Origin: Candidatus Eisenbacteria bacterium
Lineage (GTDB): Bacteria > Desulfobacterota > Binatia > DP-6
Length of the DNA stretch: 40,370 bases
Assembly (NCBI GenBank): GCA_035577985.1
Contig: DATJZY010000099.1
Coordinates: forward strand, 1 to 40,370
Direction of reading: 5' to 3'
A model generated the notes under the pieces. That model was not told the origin of the DNA. It saw only the letters and a list, made by a program, of their open reading frames with translations, and did not search any database. How positions within the stretch are numbered: the first letter of the stretch is position 1; the number at the start of each line of letters is the position of its first letter. A program made the position numbers and the translations under genes. Below are positions 29,957-39,200 of the stretch, one piece after another.

Positions 29957-30964
29957 ATGGGCATTCGCGTCGGCATCAACGGCTTCGGCCGCATCGGAAG
30001 GAACGTCTTCCGCGCCTGCCTGGACGAGTCGCGGCTCGAGTTCGTAGCCGTCAACGACATCACCAGCGCGAAGACGCTGGCCCATCTCCTCAAGTACGAC
30101 TCGGTCCACGGGACCCTGAAGGACGACGTCAAGGCCGAGGGCGACGGCCTCGCGATCGGTGGCCGCAAGATCAAGGTGCTCGCCGAGCGCGACCCCGCGA
30201 AGCTCCCCTGGAAGGACCTCGGGGTCGACCTCGTGCTCGAGTGCAGCGGCATCTTCACCGAGCGGGACAAGGCCGCCATCCACCTCGGCGCGGGCGCGAA
30301 GAAGGTGATCGTCTCGGCGCCGTCCAAGGGCGCCGATCTCACGGTCTGCTTCGGCGTGAACCACACCGCCTACGACCCGAAGAAGCACCAGGTCATCTCC
30401 AATGCCTCGTGCACGACCAACTGCCTGGCGCCGGTCGCCAAGGTCCTGCACGAGACGTTCGGCGTGAAGCGCGGTCTCATGACCACGGTGCATTCCTACA
30501 CGAACGACCAGCGCATCCTCGATCTGCCGCACGAGGATCTCCGGCGCGCCCGCGCGGCTGCGCTCTCGATGATCCCCACCAGCACCGGCGCCGCGAAGGC
30601 GATCGGCCTCGTCATTCCGGACCTCGCCGGCAAGCTCGACGGTATGGCCGTGCGCGTTCCGACGCCGAACGTGTCGCTGGTCGATCTGACGGCCGAGCTC
30701 GCGAAGCCCGCGACCGAGGCCGAGATCAACGCCGCCGTCAAGGCGGCCGCAGCGGGGCCGCTCGAGGGCGTGCTCATGTACTCCGACGAGCCGCTCGTCT
30801 CGAGCGATTTCAACGGCACGTCGTACTCGTCCATCTTCGACAGCGCGCTCACGCGCGTGATTGACAAGACCTTCGTCAAGGTCCTGTCGTGGTACGACAA
30901 CGAGTGGGGCTTCTCGAACCGCATGCGTGACGTCGCGCTGCACGTCGGATCGAAGCTCGGCTGA
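29957..30964 (+). CDS. gap: glyceraldehyde-3-phosphate dehydrogenase (type I)
   Basis: 335 residues. It interconverts glyceraldehyde-3-phosphate and 1,3-bisphosphoglycerate with NAD. The NAD-binding domain begins [18 protein letters not shown]. Catalytic Cys152 lies in [28 protein letters not shown] contains the catalytic His region, and [13 protein letters not shown] closes the family signature. The ATG at 29957 has AGAGGAG upstream (9-nt spacing). First gene of gap-pgk-tpiA-secG. No convincing promoter was found in the upstream region on this strand. Confidence 0.98.
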   Translation: MGIRVGINGFGRIGRNVFRACLDESRLEFVAVNDITSAKTLAHLLKYDSVHGTLKDDVKAEGDGLAIGGRKIKVLAERDPAKLPWKDLGVDLVLECSGIFTERDKAAIHLGAGAKKVIVSAPSKGADLTVCFGVNHTAYDPKKHQVISNASCTTNCLAPVAKVLHETFGVKRGLMTTVHSYTNDQRILDLPHEDLRRARAAALSMIPTSTGAAKAIGLVIPDLAGKLDGMAVRVPTPNVSLVDLTAELAKPATEAEINAAVKAAAAGPLEGVLMYSDEPLVSSDFNGTSYSSIFDSALTRVIDKTFVKVLSWYDNEWGFSNRMRDVALHVGSKLG

Positions 30965-30970
30965 GCGCGC

Positions 30971-32146
30971 GTGCGAACCCTGCGAGACCTCGACGTCGCG
31001 GGAAAGCGGGTCTTCGTCCGCGTCGACTACAACGTGCCCCTCGAGGGCGGGCGCGTGACCGATGCGACGCGCATCGAGGCGACGCTCCCGACCGTGCGCT
31101 GGATCCTCGAGCACGACGGCAAGGCCATCCTCGCCTCGCACCTCGGACGTCCGAAGGGCGCGGCGAATCCGAAGTACTCGCTCCGCCCGGTCGCCGACCA
31201 CCTGAGCCGGCTCCTCGATCGCGCCGTGCCGCTCGTCGCCGACTGCGTGGGTCCGGTCGCGGAAGCCGCCGTCGCCGCGATGAAGAACGGCGACGTCGTG
31301 CTGCTCGAGAACCTCCGCTTCCACGCCGAGGAGGAGAAGAACGACCCCTCCTTCGCGCAGGCCTTGGCGAAGCTCGCCGAGGTCTACGTCGACGACGCCT
31401 TCGGCGCGGCCCATCGCGCGCACGCGTCCACGCACGGCATGGTGAAGTACGTCCCCGCGCACGCCGCGGGCTTCCTCCTCGCGCGCGAGGTCGAGGTACT
31501 CTCGAAGCTCCTCGCCGCGCCCGCGCGGCCGTTCGTCGCCGTCCTGGGCGGCGCCAAGGTGTCGGACAAGATCGCCGTCATCGAGAACCTCCTGGATCGC
31601 GTGCAGGTGTTCTGCGTCGGCGGCGCGATGGCCTACACGTTCCTCAAGGCGCAGGGAAAGCCCGTCGGCCGCTCGCGGGTCGAGGACGATCGGCTCGACG
31701 TCGCGCGCGAGACGCTCGCGCGCGCCCAGGCGAAGAACGTGAAGGTGTGCCTGCCGGTGGACCACCTCGCCGCCGACAAGCCCGAGGCCGGCGCCCGCAG
31801 CCAGATCGTCGGTGCAGATGCATTCCCCGCCGATCTCCTCGGCGTCGACATCGGTCCCGCGACGGCGAAGGCGTACGCCGCCGAGATCGCCGCGGCCCGG
31901 ACGACGCTCTGGAACGGCCCCATGGGCATCTTCGAGATCGACGCCTTCGCGCAGGGCACGATGGCCATCGCCGAGGCCCTGGCGATGTCGAAGGCCACCA
32001 CGGTCGTGGGCGGCGGCGACTCGGTTGCCGCGCTCGCGCGCGCGGGGAAGATCGGCGCCGTGACGCACGTGTCGACCGGCGGCGGCGCATCGCTCGAGTT
32101 CCTGGAGGGCAAGACGCTGCCGGGCCTGGCGGCGCTCGCATCGTGA
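30971..32146 (+). CDS. pgk: phosphoglycerate kinase
   Basis: 391 residues, monofunctional length. It transfers phosphate from 1,3-bisphosphoglycerate to ADP. Motifs: KRVFVRVDYNVPLEGG, ILASHLGRPKG, VVLLENLRFHAEEEKND, DDAFGAAHRAHAST, PFVAVLGGAKVSDKI, LWNGPMGIFEIDAFAQGT and VVGGGDSVAAL. The start is GTG at 30971, 6 nt after the gap stop. Its TGA shares a nucleotide with the tpiA ATG. Confidence 0.98.
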   Translation: MRTLRDLDVAGKRVFVRVDYNVPLEGGRVTDATRIEATLPTVRWILEHDGKAILASHLGRPKGAANPKYSLRPVADHLSRLLDRAVPLVADCVGPVAEAAVAAMKNGDVVLLENLRFHAEEEKNDPSFAQALAKLAEVYVDDAFGAAHRAHASTHGMVKYVPAHAAGFLLAREVEVLSKLLAAPARPFVAVLGGAKVSDKIAVIENLLDRVQVFCVGGAMAYTFLKAQGKPVGRSRVEDDRLDVARETLARAQAKNVKVCLPVDHLAADKPEAGARSQIVGADAFPADLLGVDIGPATAKAYAAEIAAARTTLWNGPMGIFEIDAFAQGTMAIAEALAMSKATTVVGGGDSVAALARAGKIGAVTHVSTGGGASLEFLEGKTLPGLAALAS

Positions 32147-32913
32147 TGGCGCGGATCCCGCTGCTCGCCGGAAACTGGAAGATGCACGGCGCGCGCGCCG
32201 AGGCGGTGGCGCTCGCCTCCGCCCTCGCGAAGGACGTCGGGCGCGTCCCCGGACGCGAGGTCCTCGTCGCCCCACCCTTCACGGCGCTCGAAGCCGTCGC
32301 CACGGCGATCGCCGGCACCGACATCCGTCTCGCCGGCCAGAACCTGCACTGGGAGCCCAAGGGCGCGTTCACGGGCGAGATCTCGGCCCAGATGCTGAAG
32401 GAAGCCGGCTGCACGCACGTCATCATCGGGCACTCCGAGCGCCGGCAGCTCTTCGGCGAGACGAACGAGACCGTGAACCGCCGGCTCGAGACCGCGCTCG
32501 AAGCGGGGCTCGTCCCCATCGTCTGCGTCGGCGAGACCCTCCAGGAGCGCGAGGCCGACGCGACCGCGCAGGTGGTCGAGCGGCAGGTCGCGACCGGATT
32601 CGCCGGCGTGTCGACCGCCAACTTCGCGCGCTCCATCATCGCGTACGAGCCCGTGTGGGCCATCGGGACCGGGCGCACGGCCACGCCCGCGCAGGCCCAG
32701 GAGGTCCACGTCGCGATCCGCCGCCAGGTGGCGAAGCTCACCGCGCCCGAGACTGCGGAGCGCGTCCGCATCCTGTATGGTGGCAGCGTCAAGCCCGACA
32801 ACATCGACAGCCTGATGGCCGAGCCGGACATCGACGGCGCACTCGTCGGCGGGGCGAGCCTCGTCGCCGATCAATTCACCCGCATCGTGCGGTTCCAGGA
32901 GCGAAAGTCATGA
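32146..32913 (+). CDS. tpiA: triosephosphate isomerase
   Basis: 255 residues, a TIM barrel that interconverts dihydroxyacetone phosphate and glyceraldehyde-3-phosphate. Catalytic residues are visible: Lys in AGNWKMHG, His in HVIIGHSERRQLFGE, Glu in AYEPVWAIGTG, plus phosphate-binding YGGSVKPDN and LVGGASL. The ATG overlaps the pgk stop (TGATG); a GTG 3 nt earlier is possible. Ends overlapping secG by ATGA. Confidence 0.98.
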   Translation: MARIPLLAGNWKMHGARAEAVALASALAKDVGRVPGREVLVAPPFTALEAVATAIAGTDIRLAGQNLHWEPKGAFTGEISAQMLKEAGCTHVIIGHSERRQLFGETNETVNRRLETALEAGLVPIVCVGETLQEREADATAQVVERQVATGFAGVSTANFARSIIAYEPVWAIGTGRTATPAQAQEVHVAIRRQVAKLTAPETAERVRILYGGSVKPDNIDSLMAEPDIDGALVGGASLVADQFTRIVRFQERKS

Positions 32914-33299
32914 TCGACGCAGTCACCCTGTACATCGTGCCGGTGATCCACGTGTTCGCGTGTCTCTTCCTCATCGTCGTCGTGCTGCTGCAGACGGGCA
33001 AGGGCACCGACATGGGCGCCGTCTTCGGCGGCGGCAGCCAGACGCTGTTCGGCGCGAGCGGCGCGGGGAACCTCCTCACCAAGCTCACGACCGCGACCGC
33101 GATCACGTTCATGATCACGTCGCTGATCCTCACCTACAGCCAGACGCACAGCTCGTCGGGGTTGCTGAACCGCATTCCCGACGCGGCACCCGCGGCGGCA
33201 CCCGCCGAGCCCGCCGCGGGACAGCCCGCCGCTCCGGCTCCCGCGGCGCCGGCCGCACCCGCCGATGCACCCGCGGGCGGCGGCGCACCGGCGAACTGA
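32910..33299 (+). CDS. secG: preprotein translocase subunit SecG
   Basis: 129 residues. Two TM helices (about 7-27 and 52-72) flank the conserved loop LLQTGKGTDMGAVFGGGSQTLFGASGAGNLLTK in part, the SecG signature. A C-terminal Ala/Pro-rich tail of about 45 residues is low complexity and exposed. It assists SecYE in protein export. The tpiA-secG order is common. It ends 78 nt before tRNA-Leu. Confidence 0.95.
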   Translation: MIDAVTLYIVPVIHVFACLFLIVVVLLQTGKGTDMGAVFGGGSQTLFGASGAGNLLTKLTTATAITFMITSLILTYSQTHSSSGLLNRIPDAAPAAAPAEPAAGQPAAPAPAAPAAPADAPAGGGAPAN

Positions 33300-33318
33300 C
33301 GCCGCCGCGTCGCAATGC

Positions 33319-33347
33319 TCGACAGGTGCCGACCCCTCTGTTACCTA
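33319..33347 (+). promoter_or_regulatory. possible tRNA-Leu promoter
   Basis: TCGACA (33319-33324), 17-nt spacer, TACCTA (33342-33347), with a predicted start about 24 nt before the tRNA. The -35 is good and the -10 weak. Co-transcription with secG is the alternative. Confidence 0.4.
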
Positions 33348-33377
33348 AACGCTCCCCTCAGTAGCTCCACGAGCCGT

Positions 33378-33462
33378 GCGAGGATGGCGGAACTGGCAGA
33401 CGCGCTAGTTTGAGGGGCTAGTGGGCTAATACCCCGTGGGGGTTCAAATCCCCCTCCTCGCA
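33378..33462 (+). tRNA. tRNA-Leu (anticodon GAG)
   Basis: 85-nt class II tRNA with a long variable arm. Acceptor GCGAGGA pairs with TCCTCGC, discriminator A at 33462. Anticodon arm CTAGT-TTGAGGG-GCTAG with GAG reads CUC/CUU, and the T-arm contains GGGTTCAAATCCC. CCA is not encoded. It marks the boundary between the conserved glycolytic operon and the accessory region. CTC and CTT are among the leucine codons of the leuL leader. Confidence 0.96.
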
Positions 33463-33489
33463 CTCCCGAACCGCCGCGACGAAACCGTG

Positions 33490-33705
33490 ATGGCGGGCCA
33501 GGCCACGATGGACGATCAAATTGCGAACGGCAAGGCGAGGCTAGCCGGCGATCGCAAACCCTACGAACAGCTAAAGGGCATCCTCGTCCGGTTCACGCCG
33601 GACTTTGAGATCATGCCGGGAACAAAAGCTCCGGAGCCGGGCATACCGCAGGCGACGAATCCGTTCGAGGTGGAGCGGCCGGCCGTGGATTCCGTCACCG
33701 ACTAG
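33490..33705 (+). pseudogene. C-terminal remnant of an alkylsulfatase-like (SCP2-type) domain
   Basis: A 71-residue frame whose segment MDDQIANGKARLAGDRKPYE followed by QLKGILVRFTPDFEIMPGT resembles the extreme C-terminus of metallo-beta-lactamase-fold alkylsulfatases (sterol-carrier-like domain). The catalytic beta-lactamase domain is missing: similarity begins only some 20-30 nt after the 3' end of tRNA-Leu. I read it as a leftover of a larger gene whose 5' part was lost at the tRNA junction. The identification is from memory of the family and is tentative. Confidence 0.45.
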
Positions 33706-33824
33706 AGATCGAGATCCTCGGATGCGGCCTGGGTGGGATCAACCCGTTCGATCGTCCCATCCGCTGCGGCGTGCTCCTCAATGGGACGAGCCTGCGGGTC
33801 ATGGATCTCGACCGGGCCGCGACG

Positions 33825-34127
33825 CTACTCGTGAATGCTGCGGAGGGGATCGGCTACGACGCGACGGCGGAGAGCTTCTTCGGAGAGCTCACAGATGACC
33901 TGACGACGCTGTTCGTCCGATACCTCCTGGACGAAGCGAGAACGATCGGTGATCTGCTCCCAGCCGTGCTCGAGATGCGCTTGCGCATCGTTCACGGTCG
34001 CTGCGAGCTGGTCCTTGCGCTTCTGCGCCTCGGCGGTGCCGTCGGCCGCCAGGGTCTGCAATTGAGCTTTGAGCTCGTTGATCTTGGCTTCTACGCGGAG
34101 CCGCAGCTCCTCCTTGCTCACTGACAT
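33825..34127 (-). CDS. small coiled-coil protein of unknown function
   Basis: 100 residues, strongly charged and helical. Residues 4-60 (KEELRLRVEAKINELKAQLQ onward) form an obvious amphipathic coiled coil. There is no signal peptide. AAGGAGG 5 nt before the ATG at 34127 is among the best ribosome-binding sites of the window, so this is a real gene. The style recalls small apolipoprotein-like stress-response coiled-coil proteins, but no family is firmly recognised. It lies 49 nt downstream of the secreted-protein gene on the same strand and probably forms a two-gene unit with it. Confidence 0.75.
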   Translation of the reverse strand: MSVSKEELRLRVEAKINELKAQLQTLAADGTAEAQKRKDQLAATVNDAQAHLEHGWEQITDRSRFVQEVSDEQRRQVICELSEEALRRRVVADPLRSIHE

Positions 34128-34176
34128 GATGTCCTCCTTCGAGAATCGACGTGCGATGACGAGGGCGGAGCTTCGC

Positions 34177-34491
34177 CTAGTCTTCCTTGCCGCCGAGTGT
34201 CTTCAGCGTACCGCCCACGGCTTTGCCGGTGCCTTCGACGACGTCTCCGGTGCCGTGAACGGTCTTGCGCACCGCCTTCCCCGTGCCGTGGACCGTCCCG
34301 ACGGCGGCGCCGGCCACGGGCGCGTGATGTTTCTTGTGGCCCTTGACGGTGCCCTCGGCCGTCCCCTTGGGAATCTCCGCAGGAGCCGTGATGATCTTCC
34401 CGGCTCCTTCGACTGCTTGCTGTGCCATGACGGGCGTAGCCACGATGGGCATTGCCCACACGACGGCGGCGACCATGATTCTCTTGATCAT
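34177..34491 (-). CDS. small secreted Gly/Thr/His-rich repeat protein
   Basis: 104 residues. A clear signal peptide (MIKRIMVAAVVWAMPIVATP, cleavage after VMA) is followed by a mature part of about 80 residues with degenerate repeats: GTAEGTVKGHKKH, GTVHGTGKAVRK, TVHGTGDVVEG, GTGKAVGGT. It is basic, predicted periplasmic or exported, and has no recognised domain. AGGGGAG lies 7 nt before the ATG. Upstream of the coiled-coil gene 33825-34127; the pair may serve an envelope or stress role, which is inference only. Confidence 0.72.
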   Translation of the reverse strand: MIKRIMVAAVVWAMPIVATPVMAQQAVEGAGKIITAPAEIPKGTAEGTVKGHKKHHAPVAGAAVGTVHGTGKAVRKTVHGTGDVVEGTGKAVGGTLKTLGGKED

Positions 34492-34732
34492 CGTGCTTCT
34501 CCCCTGATCTGCGTGACGCCCCTCGACCGGTCGAACCGGCGAGGCCGTTCCCATGAGCGGTGCAAGCGATATGCCCCGCCGTCCTCCCCGCCGAGGACGC
34601 AAGGTCACGACGTCATCGACAATCTCAGCCCGCAAGGCTCCGGCTGTTCCCGCCCGAAGGAACGCCGACGGACGCGTTCTCATTTGCTGGAATGGCGAGA
34701 CCCGCGCTCCGGCGCGCGCCGAGGACGCACAC

Positions 34733-34891
34733 TACGACGGCCTCGCCGATCTGCCGTTCACGCAGGGCTTCCTGCCGCAGAACGGCATCGCGGCGCTGAA
34801 GGACGAGCTCGTCTTCCAGCGCGCCGTGCAGTCGTATCTGTGGGCCCTCCCCGCGCTCAACATGTACGGTATGAAGGAAGGCTCCGAGAAG
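34733..34891 (+). pseudogene. N-terminal fragment of a DUF1254 protein
   Basis: About 53 residues (YDGLADLPFTQGFLP to MYGMKEGSEK) include the DUF1254 hallmark FQRAVQSYLWALPALNMYGM. After SEK the frame runs into sequence antisense to the 3' end of the P450 gene and similarity stops, so the C-terminal bulk (DUF1254 remainder and DUF1214) is gone. The 5' side also lacks a credible signal peptide. The break lies at about 34892-34912, next to the P450 stop. Confidence 0.6.
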
Positions 34892-34912
34892 GGGCCGGTT
34901 GCCGTAGCGCCG

Positions 34913-36106
34913 TCAGAAGGTGACGGGAAGCTTTGCCGGGCTGCGGCCGAGCACCTGAGACCACTCCATGGTCTCCGGGTCGGCGGCGAGTGCCGGCGCC
35001 AGCTCGGCCACCCCTCGTACCGCCTCCTCGAGCGTCGTCCGGGCGAGCGCCGCGCCCAGGCAGTAGTGCGGCCCGCCGCCGAATGAGAGCAGTCGTGGGG
35101 CATCGGGTTCGTCGAAGCGGCGCGGCACGAACGCATCCGGATCGCGCCACACCTCCGGATCGCGATTGGCGGTGAGGAAGGTGCACGCCAACATCGTCCC
35201 GGCCTGACGCTCGATCCCGCAGATCTCGATCGGCTCCACGACGGTGCGGGGCGCGAAGCTGATGCCGGGCTCGAAGCGGATCGTCTCGCTCACGAGCGAC
35301 GCCAGCGCGGCAGGCCGCGAGCGGACCTCCGCCAGCGCGCTCGGCCGGGCGAGTAGGGTCAGCAGCGTGCAGCCGATCTGGCTCGCCGTGGTGTCGTGGC
35401 CGCCGACGAGCAGGTTCGCCACCATCGTGACCGTCTCGTCGCGAGTGAGGCGATCGCCGTCGTGCTCGGCGCGAATCAGCGCCGTCATCAAGTCGTCGGC
35501 GGGGGCGTGGCTGCGCTGCTCGATCAACTCTCGGACGTAGGCGAGCAGGTCCGTGATCGCGGTTTCCGCGCGCGTGATCTGATCGGGCTCCATGAACAGG
35601 AACACGGGGCTCAGCGCATCCACCCAGGCGATGAAGTCGGGAACCGCCGCGGCCGGGACGCCCAAGAGCGCGCACATGACGTGCATCGGCACGTGAGCGA
35701 AGGCCGCGACGAGATCCCCACCGCCCGCCTGGCGCAGCGCCGAGACGTGCTCGGCCACGCGGGCGGCAGCGATTGGCCGGAGCCTCTCGACCGCGCGCGG
35801 GGTGAACGCCTTGCTGACCAGACGCCGCAGCCGGTCGTGGCGGCCGCCGTCGTTCGTGAACATCAGCGCGCCATACCACTCGCGCAGAGGCCCCCCGGCG
35901 ATGCCCATCGCGTCGAAGAGGGACAGCCCGACGCCGTGCACCCGCGGCTCGTTCAAGAGCCGCTCGATGTCGCGGTGGCGCAGCACGTAGACCATGCCGG
36001 TGTCTTCGTCGATCGCCGTCGGTCCGCGGGACGCGGTCTCGAGCATCAACCGCCTCCACTCGCGTGGGTCGGTGACCGCAGTCGCGGCGACCTTCGGCTC
36101 CATCAT
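34913..36106 (-). CDS. cytochrome P450
   Basis: 397 residues, soluble bacterial P450 without a membrane anchor. It is a haem monooxygenase needing external ferredoxin/reductase partners, none of which are nearby. Motifs: I-helix LLVGGHDTTASQ (residues 233-243; oxygen-activation Thr), ExxR as ETIRFEP (Glu274-Arg277), and haem-binding FGGGPHYCLGAALAR with the axial thiolate Cys349. The C-helix region NDGGRHDRLRRLVSKAFTP is typical. The ATG at 36106 (AGGA 7 nt upstream) is preferred; an in-frame ATG at 36169 would add 21 residues. Substrate unknown. Divergent from the large cyclase-type regulator. Confidence 0.95.
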   Translation of the reverse strand: MMEPKVAATAVTDPREWRRLMLETASRGPTAIDEDTGMVYVLRHRDIERLLNEPRVHGVGLSLFDAMGIAGGPLREWYGALMFTNDGGRHDRLRRLVSKAFTPRAVERLRPIAAARVAEHVSALRQAGGGDLVAAFAHVPMHVMCALLGVPAAAVPDFIAWVDALSPVFLFMEPDQITRAETAITDLLAYVRELIEQRSHAPADDLMTALIRAEHDGDRLTRDETVTMVANLLVGGHDTTASQIGCTLLTLLARPSALAEVRSRPAALASLVSETIRFEPGISFAPRTVVEPIEICGIERQAGTMLACTFLTANRDPEVWRDPDAFVPRRFDEPDAPRLLSFGGGPHYCLGAALARTTLEEAVRGVAELAPALAADPETMEWSQVLGRSPAKLPVTF

Positions 36107-36281
36107 GGCTTCGTCCTGCCGTCCCCGTCCTGCACATAGCAGGCGGCCGAGTGCCCAGGGAAGCGACATCGGGCGGTCTGGAATTCAGAGTCACTAGCTT
36201 GGCAGACCTCGTGAACGATTTCGCACAACTCGGCGTGTCCGTATCGTTCCCGTTCGGCCCGTGGTATGGACGCGCTCCCCG

Positions 36282-39200
36282 ATGCACTGCCCGTCCTGTC
36301 ACCACGAGAACCGCACCGAGCGTCGATTCTGCGCCGAATGCGGCGCCGCGCTCGCCGCGCGCTGCGCGTCGTGTGGCGAGGCGAACCAGCCGGGCGAGAA
36401 GTTCTGCGGCGGCTGCGGGGCGGCGCTGACGGCGCCGTCGCTGAGACCGCCGCCGCGATCGTCGCTTCCCCCCACTCCCAAGCACCTCGTCGAGAAGATT
36501 TTGAGCTCCCGCCTCGAGGGCGAGCGCAAGCAGGTGACGGTGCTGTTCGCCGACGTCAAGGGCTCGATGGAGCTCGCCGAGGCGATGGACCCCGAGGCGT
36601 GGTCGGAGATCATGCAGCGCTTCTTCACGATCCTGGCGGAGGGCGTCGAGCGCTTCGAGGGCTTCGTCGACAAGTTCACCGGCGACGGCATCATGGCGCT
36701 CTTCGGCGCGCCGATCGCGCACGAGGATCATGCTCGGCGCGCCTGTTACGCTGCATTGCACTTGCAGGACGGCCTCCGGCGCTACGCCACCGAGCTCCGC
36801 CTGGGTCGCGGGTTCAACTTCTCGGCGCGGCTCGGTCTCAACTCCGGTGAGGTCGTCGTCGGTGCCATCCGAACGATCGGCGACGACCTCCGGATGGACT
36901 ACACGGCGCAAGGCCACACCGTCGGGCTCGCGGCACGCATGGAGCAGATCGCCGAGCCGGGCAAGATCTATCTCACGGGGCACACCGCAGCGCTGATCGA
37001 CGGCTACTTCGCGCTCGCCGACCTCGGCGCGATCGAGATCAAGGGTGCGCAGGCGGCGATGCACGTGCACGAGCTGCAGGGCCTCGGCCAGATGCGGACG
37101 CGACTCGACGTCTCACGGAGCCGCGGCTTCTCGCGCTTCGTCGGGCGCGGCGACGAGATGCACGTGCTCGAGACCGCTCTGGCGCGCGCCCGCGAGGGCC
37201 AGGCCCAGGTCGTCGGCATCGTCGGTGACGCGGGTCTCGGCAAGAGCCGGCTCTGCTACGAGTTTCTCGAGCGCTGCCGGGCGCACGGCCTCATGACGTA
37301 CGAGACCACCGGTGTCGCGCACGGCAAGGCGATCCCGTTCCTGCCCGTGCTGCGGCTCTTCCGCGCCTTCTTCGGCATCACGGAGCAGGACAGCGATGCG
37401 ACGGCGCGCGAGCGCATCGCCGGCCGCCTCCTGCTGCTCGACGAGCGCCTGCGCGAGAGCCTGCCGCTGAACTTCGACTTCCTGGGCGTTCCGGATCCGG
37501 ACAACCCACTCCCGCGCATGGATCCCGAGGTGCGCCAGCGGCAGCTGTTCGACATCGTCCGTCGCGTGATGCAGGCGCGCGGACAGCGCGAGACCCAGGT
37601 CACCCTGCTCGAGGACCTGCACTGGTTCGACGGCGGCAGCGCCGCGTTCCTCGAGCCGCTGCTCGAGGCGGCCGTCGGAACGCGCACCTTGGTCCTGCTC
37701 AACTTCCGCCCCGAGTACCAGGCGCCGTGGATGGGGCGGTCCTACTACCACCAGCTGCCGCTGGCACCGCTCGGCCCCGACGCGATCCGCGAGCTTCTCG
37801 CTGCGCTCCTCGGCGACGACCGCAGCATCGCCGGCCTCGCCGACGCGATCTATGCCCGCACGGCCGGCAATCCCTTCTTCACGGAGGAGGTGGTGCAGAA
37901 TCTGGTCGAGTCGGGAAAGCTCCAAGGCAGCAAGGGCAGCTATCGGCTCGTCACGCCCGTCGACAAGCTCGAGGTGCCGAGCTCCGTGCATGCCCTCTTG
38001 GCGGCGCGCATCGATCGCCTGGCCGTGCGCGAGAAGGACGTGCTGCAGACCGCCGCCGTGATCGGCCGCGAGTTCGACGAGCCGACGCTCGCGGCGGTCG
38101 TCGAGCAGGACGCGCCGCAGCTGCGGGAAGCCCTCCAGACCTTGAAAGACGCCGAGTTCGTGTACGAGCACTCGCTGTACCCGATCGCCGAGTATCTCTT
38201 CAAGCATCCGCTCACGCAGGAGGTCGCGCTCGCCTCGCAGCTCCAGGACCGGCGCCGGCGGCTGCACGCGGCCGTCGCACGCGTCATCGAGGCGGCGCAT
38301 CCCGCCGACCTCGATCAGCAGGCGGCGCTGCTGGCGCATCACTGGGAGGAGGCGGCCGATCCCGTGCACGCGGTGCGCTGGCACCGCCGCGCCGCCGAGT
38401 GGGCCGGCGCCCGCGATCCCGTCGAAGGCCTGCGACACTGGCGGAAGGTGCGCGACATCGGTCGAACGTCCGACGACGCCGAGGTCAAGGAGGCGCGGCT
38501 CCGCGCCTGCGGCGTCCTTCTCGCGAGCGGCACCTGGCGTCTCGGCATGAGCGAGGACGAGGTGCGAGGCTGCATGGAGGAGGTCCGCGCGCTGGCGCAG
38601 GAGCTCGGGCGTCCGGCGATCATGGTCACGTCGCTGACCGGTTTCGCCGGCCACCTCGGGGTGCTCGGTCGGCCGGAAGCGGCTCTCGCTCGGGCCGAAG
38701 AGGCGAAAGCCATGCTCCACGACGGCATGGGTTCCGGCGAGACCTTCTCGGTCGAGACCACGCACGCGTACTGGCTCGCGGTCTCGGGACGCATTCCGCA
38801 GGCGATCGCGGCATTCGACCGCGTGATCGAGCTGACAGGTGGGGATCCGAACGTGGGCCGGGAGCTGATCGGCTACAGCCCGCTCATCTGGGCCGAGTTC
38901 TGCGCGGGGTGGATGCGGGCACAGGCGGGTCGCTTCGACGAGTGCTGGCCGCGCCTGGAACGCGCCATCCGGCTCGCGCGCGAGCACGGCGCGCAAGAGA
39001 ACCTCGGATGGGCGCTCGGAGGCATCGGTCTGTGCGCGTATCTCGCGGGCGGCACGTCGCGCGCGCCGACGACCGACGTGCGCCGGGCATGCGTCGAAGC
39101 CGTCGAAATCGCCGATGCGGGCGGCAGCCGGTTCTCACAGATCTTCGCATCGTACAACCTCGCGACCGCGCATTTCCTGGAGGGCGACTACCCCGCCGCC

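Noticed and set aside
29843..32275. Long minus-strand frame opposite gap and pgk
   Set aside because: Shadow of the glycolytic genes; translation is Arg/Val/Asp-rich noise.
33771..34124. 117-codon plus-strand frame overlapping the small coiled-coil gene
   Set aside because: The minus-strand gene has a far better ribosome-binding site and coiled-coil pattern; the plus frame has no recognisable content.
37113..38996. Long minus-strand frame inside the cyclase-type gene
   Set aside because: Antisense to a gene with clear domains; no recognisable motif.
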